Assembly: GCA_025934025.1 (NCBI GenBank)
Contig: JAICYU010000002.1
Span: 1 to 57,340 of the forward strand
Length of the DNA stretch: 57,340 bases
Source of the DNA: Terriglobales bacterium
GTDB taxonomy: Bacteria > Acidobacteriota > Terriglobia > Terriglobales > Acidobacteriaceae
Direction of reading: 5' to 3'
The translations under genes and the position numbers were made by a program. The notes under the pieces were generated by a model, which searched no databases, had not been told where the DNA came from, and worked only from the letters and a program-made list of their open reading frames with translations. Of this stretch, positions 1 to 12,731 are shown in pieces; position 1 is the stretch's first letter; every line of letters starts with the position of its first letter.

Positions 1-3
1 AGC

Positions 4-996
4 GTGCCCAGAGTCTATGAGAAAGTTCGCCAGGAAGCGGAGAGGCGCGCCGGCGCCGGCTTGAAGCGCAAAGTCTTTGATTGGGCGCTGCAGGTGGGCC
101 GCATGCACCAGAATGAAATTGCCCGAGGCGAGCGCCCACACGACTGGACCTGGAAGCTGGCAGACAAGCTCGTCTATTCAAAAGTTCGACTAGGTTTTGG
201 CGGGAAAGGGCGAGTTTATTTTTCCGGAGGGGCGCCTCTAGGCTACGACATGGCGGAGTGGTTCTGTGCCATGGGCATTCCTATTTTCGAAGGCTACGGT
301 CTCACTGAAACGTCGCCCGTTATTTCGGTGAATCGTCCGGGTGCTTTCAAAATTGGCTCAGTTGGCAAAGCCTATCGGGGCTTGCAAGTGAAAATCGCTG
401 ATGATGGCGAGATTCTGGTCAAAGGACCGACTGTTTTCAAAGGCTACTGGAATCTGCCCGAAGAAACGCGCGCGGCGTTTGTGGACGGCTGGTTCAAAAC
501 TGGCGACATCGGCCAGATTGATAGCGAAGGTTTCCTCAGCATCACGGATCGCAAGAAAGACCTGATTAAGACTTCCGGAGGCAAATTCATTGCCCCGCAA
601 CCTATCGAGAATGCATTGAAGGCAAACGTTCTGATCGCTCAGGCGGCGCTGATTGGCGACCGCAGAAAGTATGCTTCCGTCATCATCTCACCCCATTTTC
701 CGCTGCTGGAAGACTGGGCGCGCGCGAACGCCGTGACGTTTCTCAATCATGAAGATCTGGTTGCAGATTCAAAGGTGCGCGATCTGTATCGCGGAATTGT
801 CGAGGACATGAACAAGAAACTCGCGCATTTTGAAACCATCAAAAAAATCCTGATTGTGCCGGACGAGTTCACCGTCGCCGGCGGAGAGATCACACCGACC
901 CTAAAGCTCAAACGGCGGGTGATCGAGGCCAAGTACAAGCAACAGATAGACCAGCTTTATCGGGAACCGCATCCCGTTGAGACTGCGCCGGTCTAG
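4..996 (+). CDS. Long-chain acyl-CoA synthetase / AMP-dependent ligase, C-terminal part (5' end outside window)
   Basis: Adenylate-forming motifs [38 protein letters not shown] in the ORF. Confidence 0.9.
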   Translation: MPRVYEKVRQEAERRAGAGLKRKVFDWALQVGRMHQNEIARGERPHDWTWKLADKLVYSKVRLGFGGKGRVYFSGGAPLGYDMAEWFCAMGIPIFEGYGLTETSPVISVNRPGAFKIGSVGKAYRGLQVKIADDGEILVKGPTVFKGYWNLPEETRAAFVDGWFKTGDIGQIDSEGFLSITDRKKDLIKTSGGKFIAPQPIENALKANVLIAQAALIGDRRKYASVIISPHFPLLEDWARANAVTFLNHEDLVADSKVRDLYRGIVEDMNKKLAHFETIKKILIVPDEFTVAGGEITPTLKLKRRVIEAKYKQQIDQLYREPHPVETAPV

Positions 997-1031
997 CGCT
1001 TGGTGCGGCCCGAGCAATTTACAATAGAGAT

Positions 1032-1802
1032 ATGGAGCCGCTTATCATTGCCGGCCGCCAGTTCCGTTCGCGGCTGATCGTAGGGACAGGGAAGTACAGG
1101 TCCGGCCAGGAAACTGCCCGCGCGATTGAAGCCAGCGGCGCGGAGATCGTCACAGTCGCCGTAAGGCGGGTTAACCTGGACCGCAGCAAGGAATCTCTTC
1201 TCGACTTTATCAATTCGGAAAAATATTTTCTGTTGCCGAATACCGCCGGATGTTACACCGCGGATGAGGCCATCCGCACGGCGCGGCTGGGTCGGGAAGT
1301 AGGCCTCTCGGATTGGGTCAAGATTGAAGTTATCGGAGATCAGAAAACTCTCTATCCCGATGTACAAGCCACAGTTGAAGCCACCAGAATATTGGTGAAC
1401 GAAGGCTTTACAGTTTTACCCTATACCTCTGACGACCCGGTAGTTGCCGCGAAGCTGATGGACGCCGGAGCCAGCGCCATTATGCCTCTGGGAGCACCGA
1501 TTGGAAGCGGCATGGGAATCCAGAACACCGCCAATATTCAGATATTGCGTGAACTGGTGACCTCAGTGCCTCTCATCCTGGACGCGGGGGTGGGTACGGC
1601 CTCTGATGCTGCGATCGCAATGGAGCTAGGTGCCGACGCCGTGCTGATGAACTCAGGCATCGCCCATGCTCAAGATCCGATTTTGATGGCGGACGCTATG
1701 AAACATGCTGTGATCGCCGGACGGGCAGCTTACGTCGCAGGGCGCATGGGCAAGAAGCTTTACGCCACAGCCAGTTCACCACTTGCGGGAGTGGTGAAAT
1801 AA
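1032..1802 (+). CDS. thiG: Thiazole synthase
   Basis: ThiG motifs: [75 protein letters not shown]. Confidence 0.95.
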   Translation: MEPLIIAGRQFRSRLIVGTGKYRSGQETARAIEASGAEIVTVAVRRVNLDRSKESLLDFINSEKYFLLPNTAGCYTADEAIRTARLGREVGLSDWVKIEVIGDQKTLYPDVQATVEATRILVNEGFTVLPYTSDDPVVAAKLMDAGASAIMPLGAPIGSGMGIQNTANIQILRELVTSVPLILDAGVGTASDAAIAMELGADAVLMNSGIAHAQDPILMADAMKHAVIAGRAAYVAGRMGKKLYATASSPLAGVVK

Positions 1803-1805
1803 AAA

Positions 1806-1824
1806 AGGCGGCCGAAGGCCGCCT
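1806..1824. terminator. Bidirectional rho-independent terminator between convergent genes
   Basis: Perfect hairpin AGGCGGCC-GAA-GGCCGCCT, with an A-tract on the left (U-tract for the minus strand) and a T-rich right side. Confidence 0.8.
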
Positions 1825-1844
1825 GATCTTTTCTGGAAGAGCGT

Positions 1845-2225
1845 TTACATTCCTGCTGGCTTTTCAGCCTTTTCTGCTTTGGCTTTAGGTTGCTTCAACA
1901 TGTCAACCTTGCTGACGGTCATCTCACCGTTTTCCATGGTTCCGGTCACGCGGACGTGATGGCCTTCATGGCCCTTAAGCGCGTCCTGGTTGGCAACCGG
2001 AATCACGCTCTTGTCTTTGTCATTGACAACAACCAGCTTTTCGCCGGCTTCTTCGCACTTCTTGGCGCAGGCCGCATGGTCGGCGCTGGCGCCTTTAGCG
2101 GCGCACTTGGCATCGCTTACCCATCCGCTGACCTTTTCAGTCTTTGCTTTGGGGGCCTTGTCCTTGGCCACGGAAATCGAGACCAGGAACGCAACTGCAA
2201 TCAGGGACAACGCGATTCTCTTCAT
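1845..2225 (-). CDS. Small secreted protein (signal peptide, Cys/Lys-rich), function unknown
   Basis: Start MKRIALSLIAVAFLVSISVAKDK within the longer ORF 1845..2273; domain VSGWVSDAKCAAKGASADHAACAKKCEE. Confidence 0.7.
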   Translation of the reverse strand: MKRIALSLIAVAFLVSISVAKDKAPKAKTEKVSGWVSDAKCAAKGASADHAACAKKCEEAGEKLVVVNDKDKSVIPVANQDALKGHEGHHVRVTGTMENGEMTVSKVDMLKQPKAKAEKAEKPAGM

Positions 2226-2407
2226 TATGACTTCTCTCCTGTGTGGATTGGTCCAGTGTTGCGCGGCCCGCAAGCGGACCGCGATTCTCCGAAAAGACTA
2301 TTGAGTCACATCACTCGCTGAGGTTACAGCACAGCATTTTTACAACGAGAGACAGCTTTGGCGCAAGCCGGAAACAACACGCATCTGCCTGACGCCAAAA
2401 ATGTTAT

Positions 2408-2734
2408 CTATTTGCCGGCAGGAGTTGCGGAATGCGATGGAGCCGGAAGGGTGTAAACTACCTCACCTGGGCGGGCATAGTGAAGACTCTCTCGCGCCTC
2501 TTTTTCAATAGCTTGCGGGTCGGACTTTAAAGCTTTAATTTGCTTCTCGAGGGCTTCATTCTGGTGTTGCACGCTCTCAATCTGCTGCTGAATCTGGTGT
2601 GACTGCTGCCGTTTCTGGCGGTATACCAGTAAGCCATTTGCACCAAAAACCACATGGTAAGCAAGAAACAGAATCAGCGCTCCTACGGAAATTGTCGCCA
2701 GCCGCTCGCGGATTTTTGCAATCAATCGGTCCAT
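2408..2734 (-). CDS. FtsB/DivIC-like septum formation initiator
   Basis: Short protein with N-terminal TM, coiled coil and a DPxxIEKEARESLHYARPGEVVY motif. Confidence 0.8.
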   Translation of the reverse strand: MDRLIAKIRERLATISVGALILFLAYHVVFGANGLLVYRQKRQQSHQIQQQIESVQHQNEALEKQIKALKSDPQAIEKEARESLHYARPGEVVYTLPAPSHSATPAGK

Positions 2735-2737
2735 GTA

Positions 2738-4150
2738 TCAGTTAAAGATCCATTCTTTGGCTGCCGCCGCAAGTTTCTTCAGATCGCTTTCTGTCCGTGC
2801 TTCAGAATAAAGGCGTACAACCGGCTCAGTTCCTGAAACTCGGTAACATACCCATGAGCCATCCTCAAATACGAGCTTGAGTCCATCCTTCTTCACAACA
2901 TCCTTAACTCGACGCCCTGAAAGCTCAGTGGGATTGGTACTCAACTTCACAGTAAACTTCTGTTTTGCTTCAGGCGTCAAGCGGAAGTTTTCGCGTTGAG
3001 GAAAGAAGGAACCAACTTCGCCAAATAAATCTTGAATCTGCTGTTGCAAGCTCTTTCCGCGGCGTGCCACTGCTTCACAACACAACAGTCCGGCAAGGAT
3101 GCCGTCCTTCTCCGGAACGTGATGGCGAATTGAAAGTCCCGCGCTCTCTTCGCCGCCGATGGCGATCTTGTCCTGCTTGATCAGCTCTCCTATGTATTTG
3201 AAGCCGACCGGCGTCTCATGAAGCGTTACTTTGTGGCGCTCTGCCAGGGCATTCACCATGTTAGTGGTGGCAACGGATTTGGCGACTCCGTTCTTCCACC
3301 CACGCGTTTCCACGAGATAATCAAATAGGAGAGCGATTACGTAGTTCGGCTGAATGAAGGTTCCATCCTGATCTACAATGCCAAACCGGTCGGCATCTCC
3401 GTCAGTCGCAATTCCGATCACCGCGCCCGTGGCCTGCATCGCGCGCCGAAGGTCGTTCAACAAATCGCCTTCCGGCTCCGGCGCATGGCCGCCGAACAAG
3501 ACATCGCGGCTGTCATGCACGGTTGAGACATCTACGCCTGCTTCGCGGAGCAGCTCGCCAGAGTAGTTACGGGCGGCTCCCCACATGGGATCAAAACAAA
3601 TCTTCAGCCGGGATTTGCGAATCAGGGAAAAATCAACAACCTCTTTGAGCCGCGCCAGATACGCCGGCTTGGGATCAATTGTCTCCGAGCGCACTTCCCT
3701 TCCGGAACTGCCGCTTGCCTCGCCATTGCGTGGAATCAGAGCTTCAATTGAGCCGGTGACCTCCGGCAGCGCCGGCGCGCCGTCAGGAGTGGAGAACTTT
3801 ATTCCGCTATACTCGGGAGGGTTGTGGGAAGCGGTAAAGTTGATGGCGCCATCAGCTCGAGTGCGGACCACTTCAAAGGAAATGACCGGCGTTGGTACGG
3901 GCTGAGCAATTAGCAGCGGCTGGACCCCAAAAGAAGTCAGGATCTCTGCTGCAACTTCAACAAAGCACTCGCCCATGTACCGGGGATCGCGGCCGACGAT
4001 GATGCGCGGCTTGGCTGGATTCTTCGATGCGACGTAGCGGGCGATTCCGGTGACGGCGCGGCGCACATTGGCTACGGTAAAATCTTCAGCGATGATCGCC
4101 CGCCATCCTGATGTGCCAAACTTGATCTGAGTGCTCATGCCGAACTCCAC
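2738..4150 (-). CDS. Phosphoglucomutase/phosphomannomutase family protein
   Basis: FGTSGWRAIIAEDFT, TASHNPPEYSGIKF, ATDGDADRFGIVD, GGEESAGLS, VSGTEPVVRLYSEA. Confidence 0.92.
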   Translation of the reverse strand: MEFGMSTQIKFGTSGWRAIIAEDFTVANVRRAVTGIARYVASKNPAKPRIIVGRDPRYMGECFVEVAAEILTSFGVQPLLIAQPVPTPVISFEVVRTRADGAINFTASHNPPEYSGIKFSTPDGAPALPEVTGSIEALIPRNGEASGSSGREVRSETIDPKPAYLARLKEVVDFSLIRKSRLKICFDPMWGAARNYSGELLREAGVDVSTVHDSRDVLFGGHAPEPEGDLLNDLRRAMQATGAVIGIATDGDADRFGIVDQDGTFIQPNYVIALLFDYLVETRGWKNGVAKSVATTNMVNALAERHKVTLHETPVGFKYIGELIKQDKIAIGGEESAGLSIRHHVPEKDGILAGLLCCEAVARRGKSLQQQIQDLFGEVGSFFPQRENFRLTPEAKQKFTVKLSTNPTELSGRRVKDVVKKDGLKLVFEDGSWVCYRVSGTEPVVRLYSEARTESDLKKLAAAAKEWIFN

Positions 4151-4228
4151 TTAGATTACAGCAGGTGGTTTTTTGTTTTATCAAAGAGCGCGTCGCGCCG
4201 AAAAATCGTTGAGATCTTCAGAAAATTC

Positions 4229-4552
4229 ATGACCAGCACACGAGTTGTTCTAAGCACAGCAGGGTCCGCCGAGGAAGCCAGAAAGATTGCCCTTGCCTTG
4301 GTGGAGCGCAGCTTCGCGGCATGCGTGAACATCGTGCCGCAAATCGAATCGGTGTACCGCTGGCAAAGCAAAGTGGAGACCAGCCACGAATTCCTCTTAA
4401 TCGTGAAAACCACGGCGGAGCAGGTTGCGAAAATCTTCGAGACTATTCAAGACCTGCACTCCTATGAGCTTGCGGAATGTATTGCGCTGGAAATCACGGC
4501 AGGAAGCGACGCCTACCTGCAGTGGATCGCGGAGAATTCAACCGGAGCCTAG
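4229..4552 (+). CDS. cutA: Divalent-cation tolerance protein CutA
   Basis: CVNIVPQIESVYRWQSKVETSHEFLLIVKTT...SYELAECIALEI. Confidence 0.9.
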   Translation: MTSTRVVLSTAGSAEEARKIALALVERSFAACVNIVPQIESVYRWQSKVETSHEFLLIVKTTAEQVAKIFETIQDLHSYELAECIALEITAGSDAYLQWIAENSTGA

Positions 4553-5739
4553 ATCGCAGCCAGCGCCTGGTCTAGATCTGCAATCAGATCGTCAGTATCT
4601 TCAATTCCGACTGAGATGCGGACCATACCGTCTGTCAGGCCAATCTGCTTGCGTCCTTCCTCGCCCAAGGCAGCGTGTGTCATCGTAGCAGGATGGGAGA
4701 TTAGGGTCTCCACTCCGCCAAGTGATTCTCCCAGGGAGCACACTCGAACCCGGGCAAGCATCTTTTTGGCATTGTTGAGGGACCCGGTTTCGAACGTAAT
4801 CATGGAACCAAACCCGCTCATCTGGCGCTTTGCCAGCGCGTGCTGCGGATGATCGGGGAACCCCGGATAGAGCACCTTCTTTACTCTTTTGTGCTTGCGA
4901 AGGTAGTCAGCGATTGCGCGGCCATTCTGGTCGTGCTTCTCCATGCGCACAGCCAGCGACTTCACTCCGCGCAGCACGAGCCAACATTCGAACGGCGACA
5001 GAATAGCGCCCGCGGCTTTCTGCATGAAGGCCAAGCGTTCGGCGTGGTGCGGCTTGGTTGCCACGATAACTCCGCCTAAACCATCGCTGTGACCGTTGAG
5101 GAACTTTGTCGTCGAATGCATCACCATGTCCGCACCGTGCTCAATCGGGCGCTGAAAGTAGGGCGACATGAAAGTGTTATCCACCACCAAGTCAGCTTTT
5201 CCCGCATGGGCGATTCGGGCAATTTCGCGAATGTCGCTCAGGACCATTAGAGGGTTCGTCGGCGTCTCAATCCAGATCAGGCGTGTGTTCCACCGCATCG
5301 CTTTCTTTACGGCCTCGGGATCTGAAGTATCAACGTAGCTGAACTCCACTCCGTATCCTGCAATTACCTGATTGAAAAGTCGCGGAACTCCGCCATAAAC
5401 GTTGTGACCGCAAATCAGATGGTCGCCCTGCTTGAGGAAACACTGGGTCACTGCGGTGGTGGCTGCCATTCCGCTGGCAAAAACGTGAGCTGAGCTTCCG
5501 CCTTCTAATGCCGCCAGGTTCTGCTCCAACCGCGTCCGCGTAGGATTGGAGACACGCGCGTACTCATATCCTTTGTGCTTTCCCAGCTCTTCTTGCACGA
5601 AAGTGGACGTGGCGAAGATGGGAACGGTGACGGCTCCGGTTGAGGGATCCGGCTCCTGGCCAACATGAATCGCTGTAGTCGCAAATCCCATGGTCTTAGT
5701 CTTGCGCTCTGGCGCGCTCGAAGTCTTCTTCTTTGCCAT
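4549..5739 (-). CDS. Trans-sulfuration PLP enzyme (cystathionine gamma-synthase/lyase family)
   Basis: YEYARVSNPTRTRLEQNLAALEGG, DLVVDNTFMSPYFQRPIEHGADMVMHSTTKFLNGHSD (PLP Lys); start inferred at MAKKK. Confidence 0.92.
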   Translation of the reverse strand: MAKKKTSSAPERKTKTMGFATTAIHVGQEPDPSTGAVTVPIFATSTFVQEELGKHKGYEYARVSNPTRTRLEQNLAALEGGSSAHVFASGMAATTAVTQCFLKQGDHLICGHNVYGGVPRLFNQVIAGYGVEFSYVDTSDPEAVKKAMRWNTRLIWIETPTNPLMVLSDIREIARIAHAGKADLVVDNTFMSPYFQRPIEHGADMVMHSTTKFLNGHSDGLGGVIVATKPHHAERLAFMQKAAGAILSPFECWLVLRGVKSLAVRMEKHDQNGRAIADYLRKHKRVKKVLYPGFPDHPQHALAKRQMSGFGSMITFETGSLNNAKKMLARVRVCSLGESLGGVETLISHPATMTHAALGEEGRKQIGLTDGMVRISVGIEDTDDLIADLDQALAAI

Positions 5740-5746
5740 TCGATTT

Positions 5747-6682
5747 TTACTCCGGTCCGCCTTCAAAGATGTTTTTGGACATATAGCGTTCCGCCGAATC
5801 GGGGATTACCGTGACCACGCGCTTGCCTGGGCCGAGCTTCTCTGCTGTTCGGATGGCCGCAAACACGTTCGCTCCGGCAGAAGAGCCGCCGAGCACTCCT
5901 TCTTTCCGCGCCAGCAAAGCCACGGTACCGAAGGCATCTTTATCGCTGACGGCAATGATTTCATCGCAAACACCGGGGTCGAAAGTCTTGGGAACAAAGC
6001 TGCTGCCGATCCCTTCCACCTTGTGCGGACCCGGCTTGCCGCCCTGAAGCACAGATCCTTCCGTTTCCACGGCCACGCAATAAATTTCTGGATGCTGCTC
6101 CTTCATGAACCTGGCAATTCCGGTGAACGTTCCGCCCGTGCCGACGCCGACTACGATGGCATCGAGTTTTCCATTCATCTGCTCGTAAATTTCTGCGGCT
6201 GTGGTGTCGTGATGAAAGTCGGGGTTGGAGGGATTTTCAAATTGAAGAGCGATAAAGGAATCAGCAATGTTGGCGGCCAGTTCTTTTGCTTTCTTGATGG
6301 CGCCCTGCATGCCCTCGGCGTCTGGGGTGCGGACCACTTCAGCGCCGAGGGCCTGCATGATCTTGACCTTTTCTTCAGCGAACTTTTCCGGCACGCATAC
6401 CACTACCCGGTAGCCTTTGTTTACTCCAATCAGCGCCAATCCGATTCCGGTATTCCCCGCTGTAGCTTCTACAATGGTCGAGCCGGCCCTGAGCTTCCCT
6501 TCCTTTTCCGCGCGCTGGATCATGCCGATGGCGGCGCGATCTTTCACGCTGCCTCCCGGATTCAGGTACTCCAGTTTCGCGAATATCTGCGCGGAGCGCT
6601 GGGAAGTGATTCGCTTAAGGTGGAGCATGGGAGTGAAACCGACGAGTTCGGTAATGTTCTCTGCGCTTCGCAAATGGGCCAT
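5747..6682 (-). CDS. cysK: Cysteine synthase
   Basis: YLNPGGSVKDRAAIGMI, EATAGNTGIGLA, GVGTGGTFTGIARF, GSSAGAN. Confidence 0.92.
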   Translation of the reverse strand: MAHLRSAENITELVGFTPMLHLKRITSQRSAQIFAKLEYLNPGGSVKDRAAIGMIQRAEKEGKLRAGSTIVEATAGNTGIGLALIGVNKGYRVVVCVPEKFAEEKVKIMQALGAEVVRTPDAEGMQGAIKKAKELAANIADSFIALQFENPSNPDFHHDTTAAEIYEQMNGKLDAIVVGVGTGGTFTGIARFMKEQHPEIYCVAVETEGSVLQGGKPGPHKVEGIGSSFVPKTFDPGVCDEIIAVSDKDAFGTVALLARKEGVLGGSSAGANVFAAIRTAEKLGPGKRVVTVIPDSAERYMSKNIFEGGPE

Positions 6683-6828
6683 AGCAAACTTTTAAGGTTA
6701 ACACGAGGCCTTGCGCTTCCGCCCCGTCTCTGATGACCAAAGGATGCCTCGATCAATCCAGAGTTGCCGCCAAATTGGCGCTTAGCAGCGGAGTTTTGTA
6801 TGATTCGTGCTGCCGAGGAGGTTCCACT

Positions 6829-7257
6829 ATGCTCAAGGGATTTAAGCAATTTGTTCTGCGCGGAAACGTGATTGACCTCGCCGTTGCCGTTGTAATTGGT
6901 GCGGCGTTCGGGGCTGTGGTTTCTGCATTTGTAACCAATATCCTCACCCCGTTGATTGCAGCCATTATGGGCAAACCAGATTTCTCCGCATTTAACGCCA
7001 CCTTGAATGGAGGAGTAATCTCCTACGGATTGTTCTTAAATGCGCTGATCAGCTTTATTCTGATCGCCGCCGCCGTGTATTTTTTTATGGTAATGCCGAT
7101 GAATGCATGGAAAGCCTACCAGGCGCGCAACGCCACTCCGGCTGACCCGTCGAGCAAAAAATGCCCCGAGTGTCTGAGTGAGATTCCATTGGCAGCCCGG
7201 CGCTGCGCATTCTGCACCTCGCCGGTAGGCGCCAGAGGGGCGGAAGGCGGAGCGTAA
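6829..7257 (+). CDS. mscL: Large-conductance mechanosensitive channel with a C-terminal zinc-ribbon tail
   Basis: MLKGFKQFVLRGNVIDLAVAVVIGAAFGAVV core plus tail KKCPECLSEIPLAARRCAFC; RBS 'gaggaggttcc' before the ATG. Confidence 0.92.
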   Translation: MLKGFKQFVLRGNVIDLAVAVVIGAAFGAVVSAFVTNILTPLIAAIMGKPDFSAFNATLNGGVISYGLFLNALISFILIAAAVYFFMVMPMNAWKAYQARNATPADPSSKKCPECLSEIPLAARRCAFCTSPVGARGAEGGA

Positions 7258-7307
7258 ACTTTCGAACTTGTCGTGAACGATATACGTAAGGAGAAACAGG
7301 AGGAACT

Positions 7308-7817
7308 ATGAAGAGAAGTTTCGTTCTGCTGGTTGTGTTCGCTTGCGCGCTGACGCTGAATGCGCAAAAGAAAGACAAGAGCAAAACTGCGGCCGGCGAC
7401 AAAGCATCGTCTACCAATGCCGACCTTTGGGCAGGTACCTGGAAACTGAATCCGGACAAATCGAAACTCATGGGCCCGGCCGGGGGCGACGTCACGATAA
7501 AGATTGATGCTGCCGATGCGAACTCGGTGAAGTACACAGTCACTGAGACGGACGCGAGTGGAAGTCAGCACACTGAAAGCTACGATGGCAAACCGGGCGT
7601 CGAGTCCGCTCTGACGCGGGACGGACAGGAAGCAGGAAAGGTGACGTACCATCGCATCTCCGCGCGCCATTCGACGGCGAAGGAAACCATGGGAGACGGA
7701 AGCACCGGGACGGAAAACATCACGCTTGCTCCGGATGGAAAGAGCTTTACCGTAAAGGCCCAGATCAAGGATTCGAAGGGAGTCCATCAGCAGACCGAGG
7801 TGTTCGAAAAGCAATAA
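7308..7817 (+). CDS. Secreted protein, probable lipocalin-like beta-rich domain, function unknown
   Basis: Signal peptide MKRSFVLLVVFACALTLNAQ; WAGTWKLNPDKSK; RBS aggagg. Confidence 0.65.
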   Translation: MKRSFVLLVVFACALTLNAQKKDKSKTAAGDKASSTNADLWAGTWKLNPDKSKLMGPAGGDVTIKIDAADANSVKYTVTETDASGSQHTESYDGKPGVESALTRDGQEAGKVTYHRISARHSTAKETMGDGSTGTENITLAPDGKSFTVKAQIKDSKGVHQQTEVFEKQ

Positions 7818-7887
7818 CAAGCGTCTGCGGTCCAGAGAAAGCCTGCTTGGCTCGCCCCGAATCTTTTCCCTGACCTGCAACTTGAGA

Positions 7888-9174
<1,287 letters not shown>

Positions 9175-9214
9175 TTATCGTTGCCTCAGAAGGCATGGGA
9201 TTGAAAATCAGTAA

Positions 9215-9239
9215 GAGACGCAGCGAGAAACTGCGTCTC
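9215..9239 (-). other. Hairpin in the metK-ahcY intergenic region
   Basis: GAGACGCAG-CGAGAAA-CTGCGTCTC, 9-bp perfect stem between the metK stop and ahcY start. Confidence 0.6.
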
Positions 9240-9247
9240 AAGAAACT

Positions 9248-10435
<1,188 letters not shown>

Positions 10436-10613
10436 TTTGAACTCCCTCCTGAAATGATATTTCTGCTTGAACAATCCACTAAGATAACGCAAGAAGACTA
10501 TCCGCAGAACGCCATACCCGCACTCCGCATGGAAATGAAGCCGAATGGCAGCTTTCGCGGGGCGAAACGAGCTTTAACTATTCTAATGGAGAGAGGCGGG
10601 GTGCGCGCTAGGG

Positions 10614-11423
10614 CTATTGCGTTAGTCCGGCAGGGGTAAACATCAGGGTGCGAGTCTCACTCTCGCTGCCCACGGGGCCAAGCGATTTGCCGTTATGGCT
10701 GATCTCGATTCCGCCCGCGTTGCCGGTCCTCAGAGTAATTTCTTTCATCGCTCGTACCAATTTGTGCCGGTTCTGGCCGAGGACTCCCTGCGCCACCATC
10801 TTGCCATCGGCAATCACTGATATCCAAGAGTCTTCCTTGGCCTTGATGAGAATGGAGAAGGTATATTCGGGTTTGGGCCTAGTCGGCGGGCTGAACTCGA
10901 GAGAAGTGTTTTTTTGCACTGGCAAATTCGAGATCTGCTCTGCCGGCGCCCGCTGCTGCTCTGCTGATCCAGAAGCAACCGGTTCAGAAGCCGTCATGGT
11001 AGCGGCACTGACTGTCTCTGGCGTCGCGGGATGAAGCTTCTTGTTCTTCGACCAGGCGGTATAGCCGATGAGAATCCCGATCAGCGCCGCAACCGCAAAA
11101 ATCATCGGAAAATTCGATTTCTTCGGGTTCAGTTCGCGATTCGGCTGCTCGTGGACATCGAGCGGGAATTTGTCTTCAGGCGGCGGAGCCTCATTGGCCA
11201 GAGCGGCGTAATCGGCCACAGCTTCATCTTCGTCAAGGCCGAGAAAGCGGGCGTACGCACGGACAAACCCTTTGTTGAAAACGCCCCCGGGAAGTGAGCC
11301 AAAGTCTTCTTTTTCGAGTGATTCCAGATGGCGGGTAGAAATCTTAGTTGATTCGGACATCTCCGCCAAGGTGATGCCGCGCATTTCTCGTTCACGCCGG
11401 AGTTTGTCGCCAAAGGAACCCAT
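10614..11423 (-). CDS. RodZ-like HTH protein (HTH_25 + TM + DUF4115)
   Basis: FGDKLRREREMRGITLAEMSESTKISTRHLESLEKEDFGSLPGGVFNKGFVRAYARFLGLD, TM segment, C-terminal DUF4115-like domain. Confidence 0.85.
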   Translation of the reverse strand: MGSFGDKLRREREMRGITLAEMSESTKISTRHLESLEKEDFGSLPGGVFNKGFVRAYARFLGLDEDEAVADYAALANEAPPPEDKFPLDVHEQPNRELNPKKSNFPMIFAVAALIGILIGYTAWSKNKKLHPATPETVSAATMTASEPVASGSAEQQRAPAEQISNLPVQKNTSLEFSPPTRPKPEYTFSILIKAKEDSWISVIADGKMVAQGVLGQNRHKLVRAMKEITLRTGNAGGIEISHNGKSLGPVGSESETRTLMFTPAGLTQ

Positions 11424-11657
11424 GAACACCCGTTCGAAGCTGAATTGTCCCTGTGTTGGGCATCATAGGAACATAAGCAGTGCCATGTCAAACCAAAAAC
11501 GCATCGTAACTTCCAGTAGGACAATGACTTTGGGGTGCCGAAGGACGATTGCCTGTGGACTTTTCGGCGAATTTCGCTGGTTGCTGATTTCTGAGAATCA
11601 AGCGATAATACGCCCAAGTTTCCGTGTGTTTCGGAGGCAAAAGGGATTTTTGTTTTC

Positions 11658-12713
11658 ATGAGCGAGGGCGCGGTACCGGAGCGTAGATCCAAGCAGTTGC
11701 AAGAAGTCGCGATCTTCAATGACGTCGCGAAGGCGCTGACTTCTTCTCTAAATCTGGACTCCATTCTTCAGACCATCATGGAAAAAATGGCCGAATTCTT
11801 CCGGCCTGACACCTGGTCCCTGCTTATGGTGGACGAGCAGAAGGACGAGCTTTACTTCGCCATTGCCGTAGGCGATGCCGCGGAGACGCTCAAGACGGTC
11901 CGCATGCGCGTGGGAGAAGGCATTGCGGGATGGGTCGCGCGCCACGGGGAATCGCTCATCGTGCCCGATGTTTACAACGATCCGCGTTTTGCCAAACGCA
12001 TTGACGAATACACCAAGTGGAAGACACGGTCCATCATCTGCGTTCCACTCCAGTCGAAGCATAGGGTTTTGGGCGTAATACAGTTGTTAAACTGCGCCCT
12101 CGAGAGCTTTGGTGAGCAAGAGATGTTCTTCCTTCACGCGCTTTGCGATTATGCCGCCATCGCGATAGATAACGCGCGCGCAGTGGAGAAAATTCAGGAA
12201 CTCACGATTACTGACGACTGCACCGGCCTCTACAACGCGCGGCATCTGTACAAGACTCTGGAATCCGAAGTCTATCGCTCGGCCCGGTTTGGCTACGAGT
12301 TCAGCGTAATCTTCCTCGATCTGGACCATTTCAAGTACGTGAACGACACTTACGGGCATCTGGTTGGCAGCAAACTGCTTCAGGAAATAGGTTTTAAGAT
12401 CAAGTCACAGCTTCGTCTGATTGACTACGCTTTCCGCTATGGCGGCGACGAATTCGTGATCCTGCTGCCGCAGACGGACAAGCAGTCCGCTCTGGTGGTG
12501 GCCAAGCGTATTCAGGAGATGACCCGCAAGACGCAGTTCCTCTCAGAAGACGGATTAAATCTTCAGGTGCGTTGCAGCATGGGTCTGGCAACATATCCGG
12601 AAGACGCGAAGAGCTCGCACGAGATCATTCGCCAAGCCGACGAAATGATGTACATGGTGAAAAATTCCAGCCGTGACAATATCGCTGTGGCCCAGCAGGG
12701 GATCCTCAAGTAG
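11658..12713 (+). CDS. GAF-domain diguanylate cyclase (GGDEF)
   Basis: N-terminal GAF (GEGIAGWVARHGESLIVPDVYNDPRF) and intact YGGDEFVILLPQ active site. Confidence 0.92.
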   Translation: MSEGAVPERRSKQLQEVAIFNDVAKALTSSLNLDSILQTIMEKMAEFFRPDTWSLLMVDEQKDELYFAIAVGDAAETLKTVRMRVGEGIAGWVARHGESLIVPDVYNDPRFAKRIDEYTKWKTRSIICVPLQSKHRVLGVIQLLNCALESFGEQEMFFLHALCDYAAIAIDNARAVEKIQELTITDDCTGLYNARHLYKTLESEVYRSARFGYEFSVIFLDLDHFKYVNDTYGHLVGSKLLQEIGFKIKSQLRLIDYAFRYGGDEFVILLPQTDKQSALVVAKRIQEMTRKTQFLSEDGLNLQVRCSMGLATYPEDAKSSHEIIRQADEMMYMVKNSSRDNIAVAQQGILK

Positions 12714-12731
12714 CCGCTGGAACGGGCTCCT

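Noticed and set aside
5690-6733. 347-aa plus-strand ORF
   Set aside because: Antisense shadow of cysK and the trans-sulfuration gene, both of which have clear family motifs on the minus strand
10450-10640. Possible SAM riboswitch upstream of metK
   Set aside because: No recognisable SAM-I/SAM-II core by eye; would need Infernal to settle
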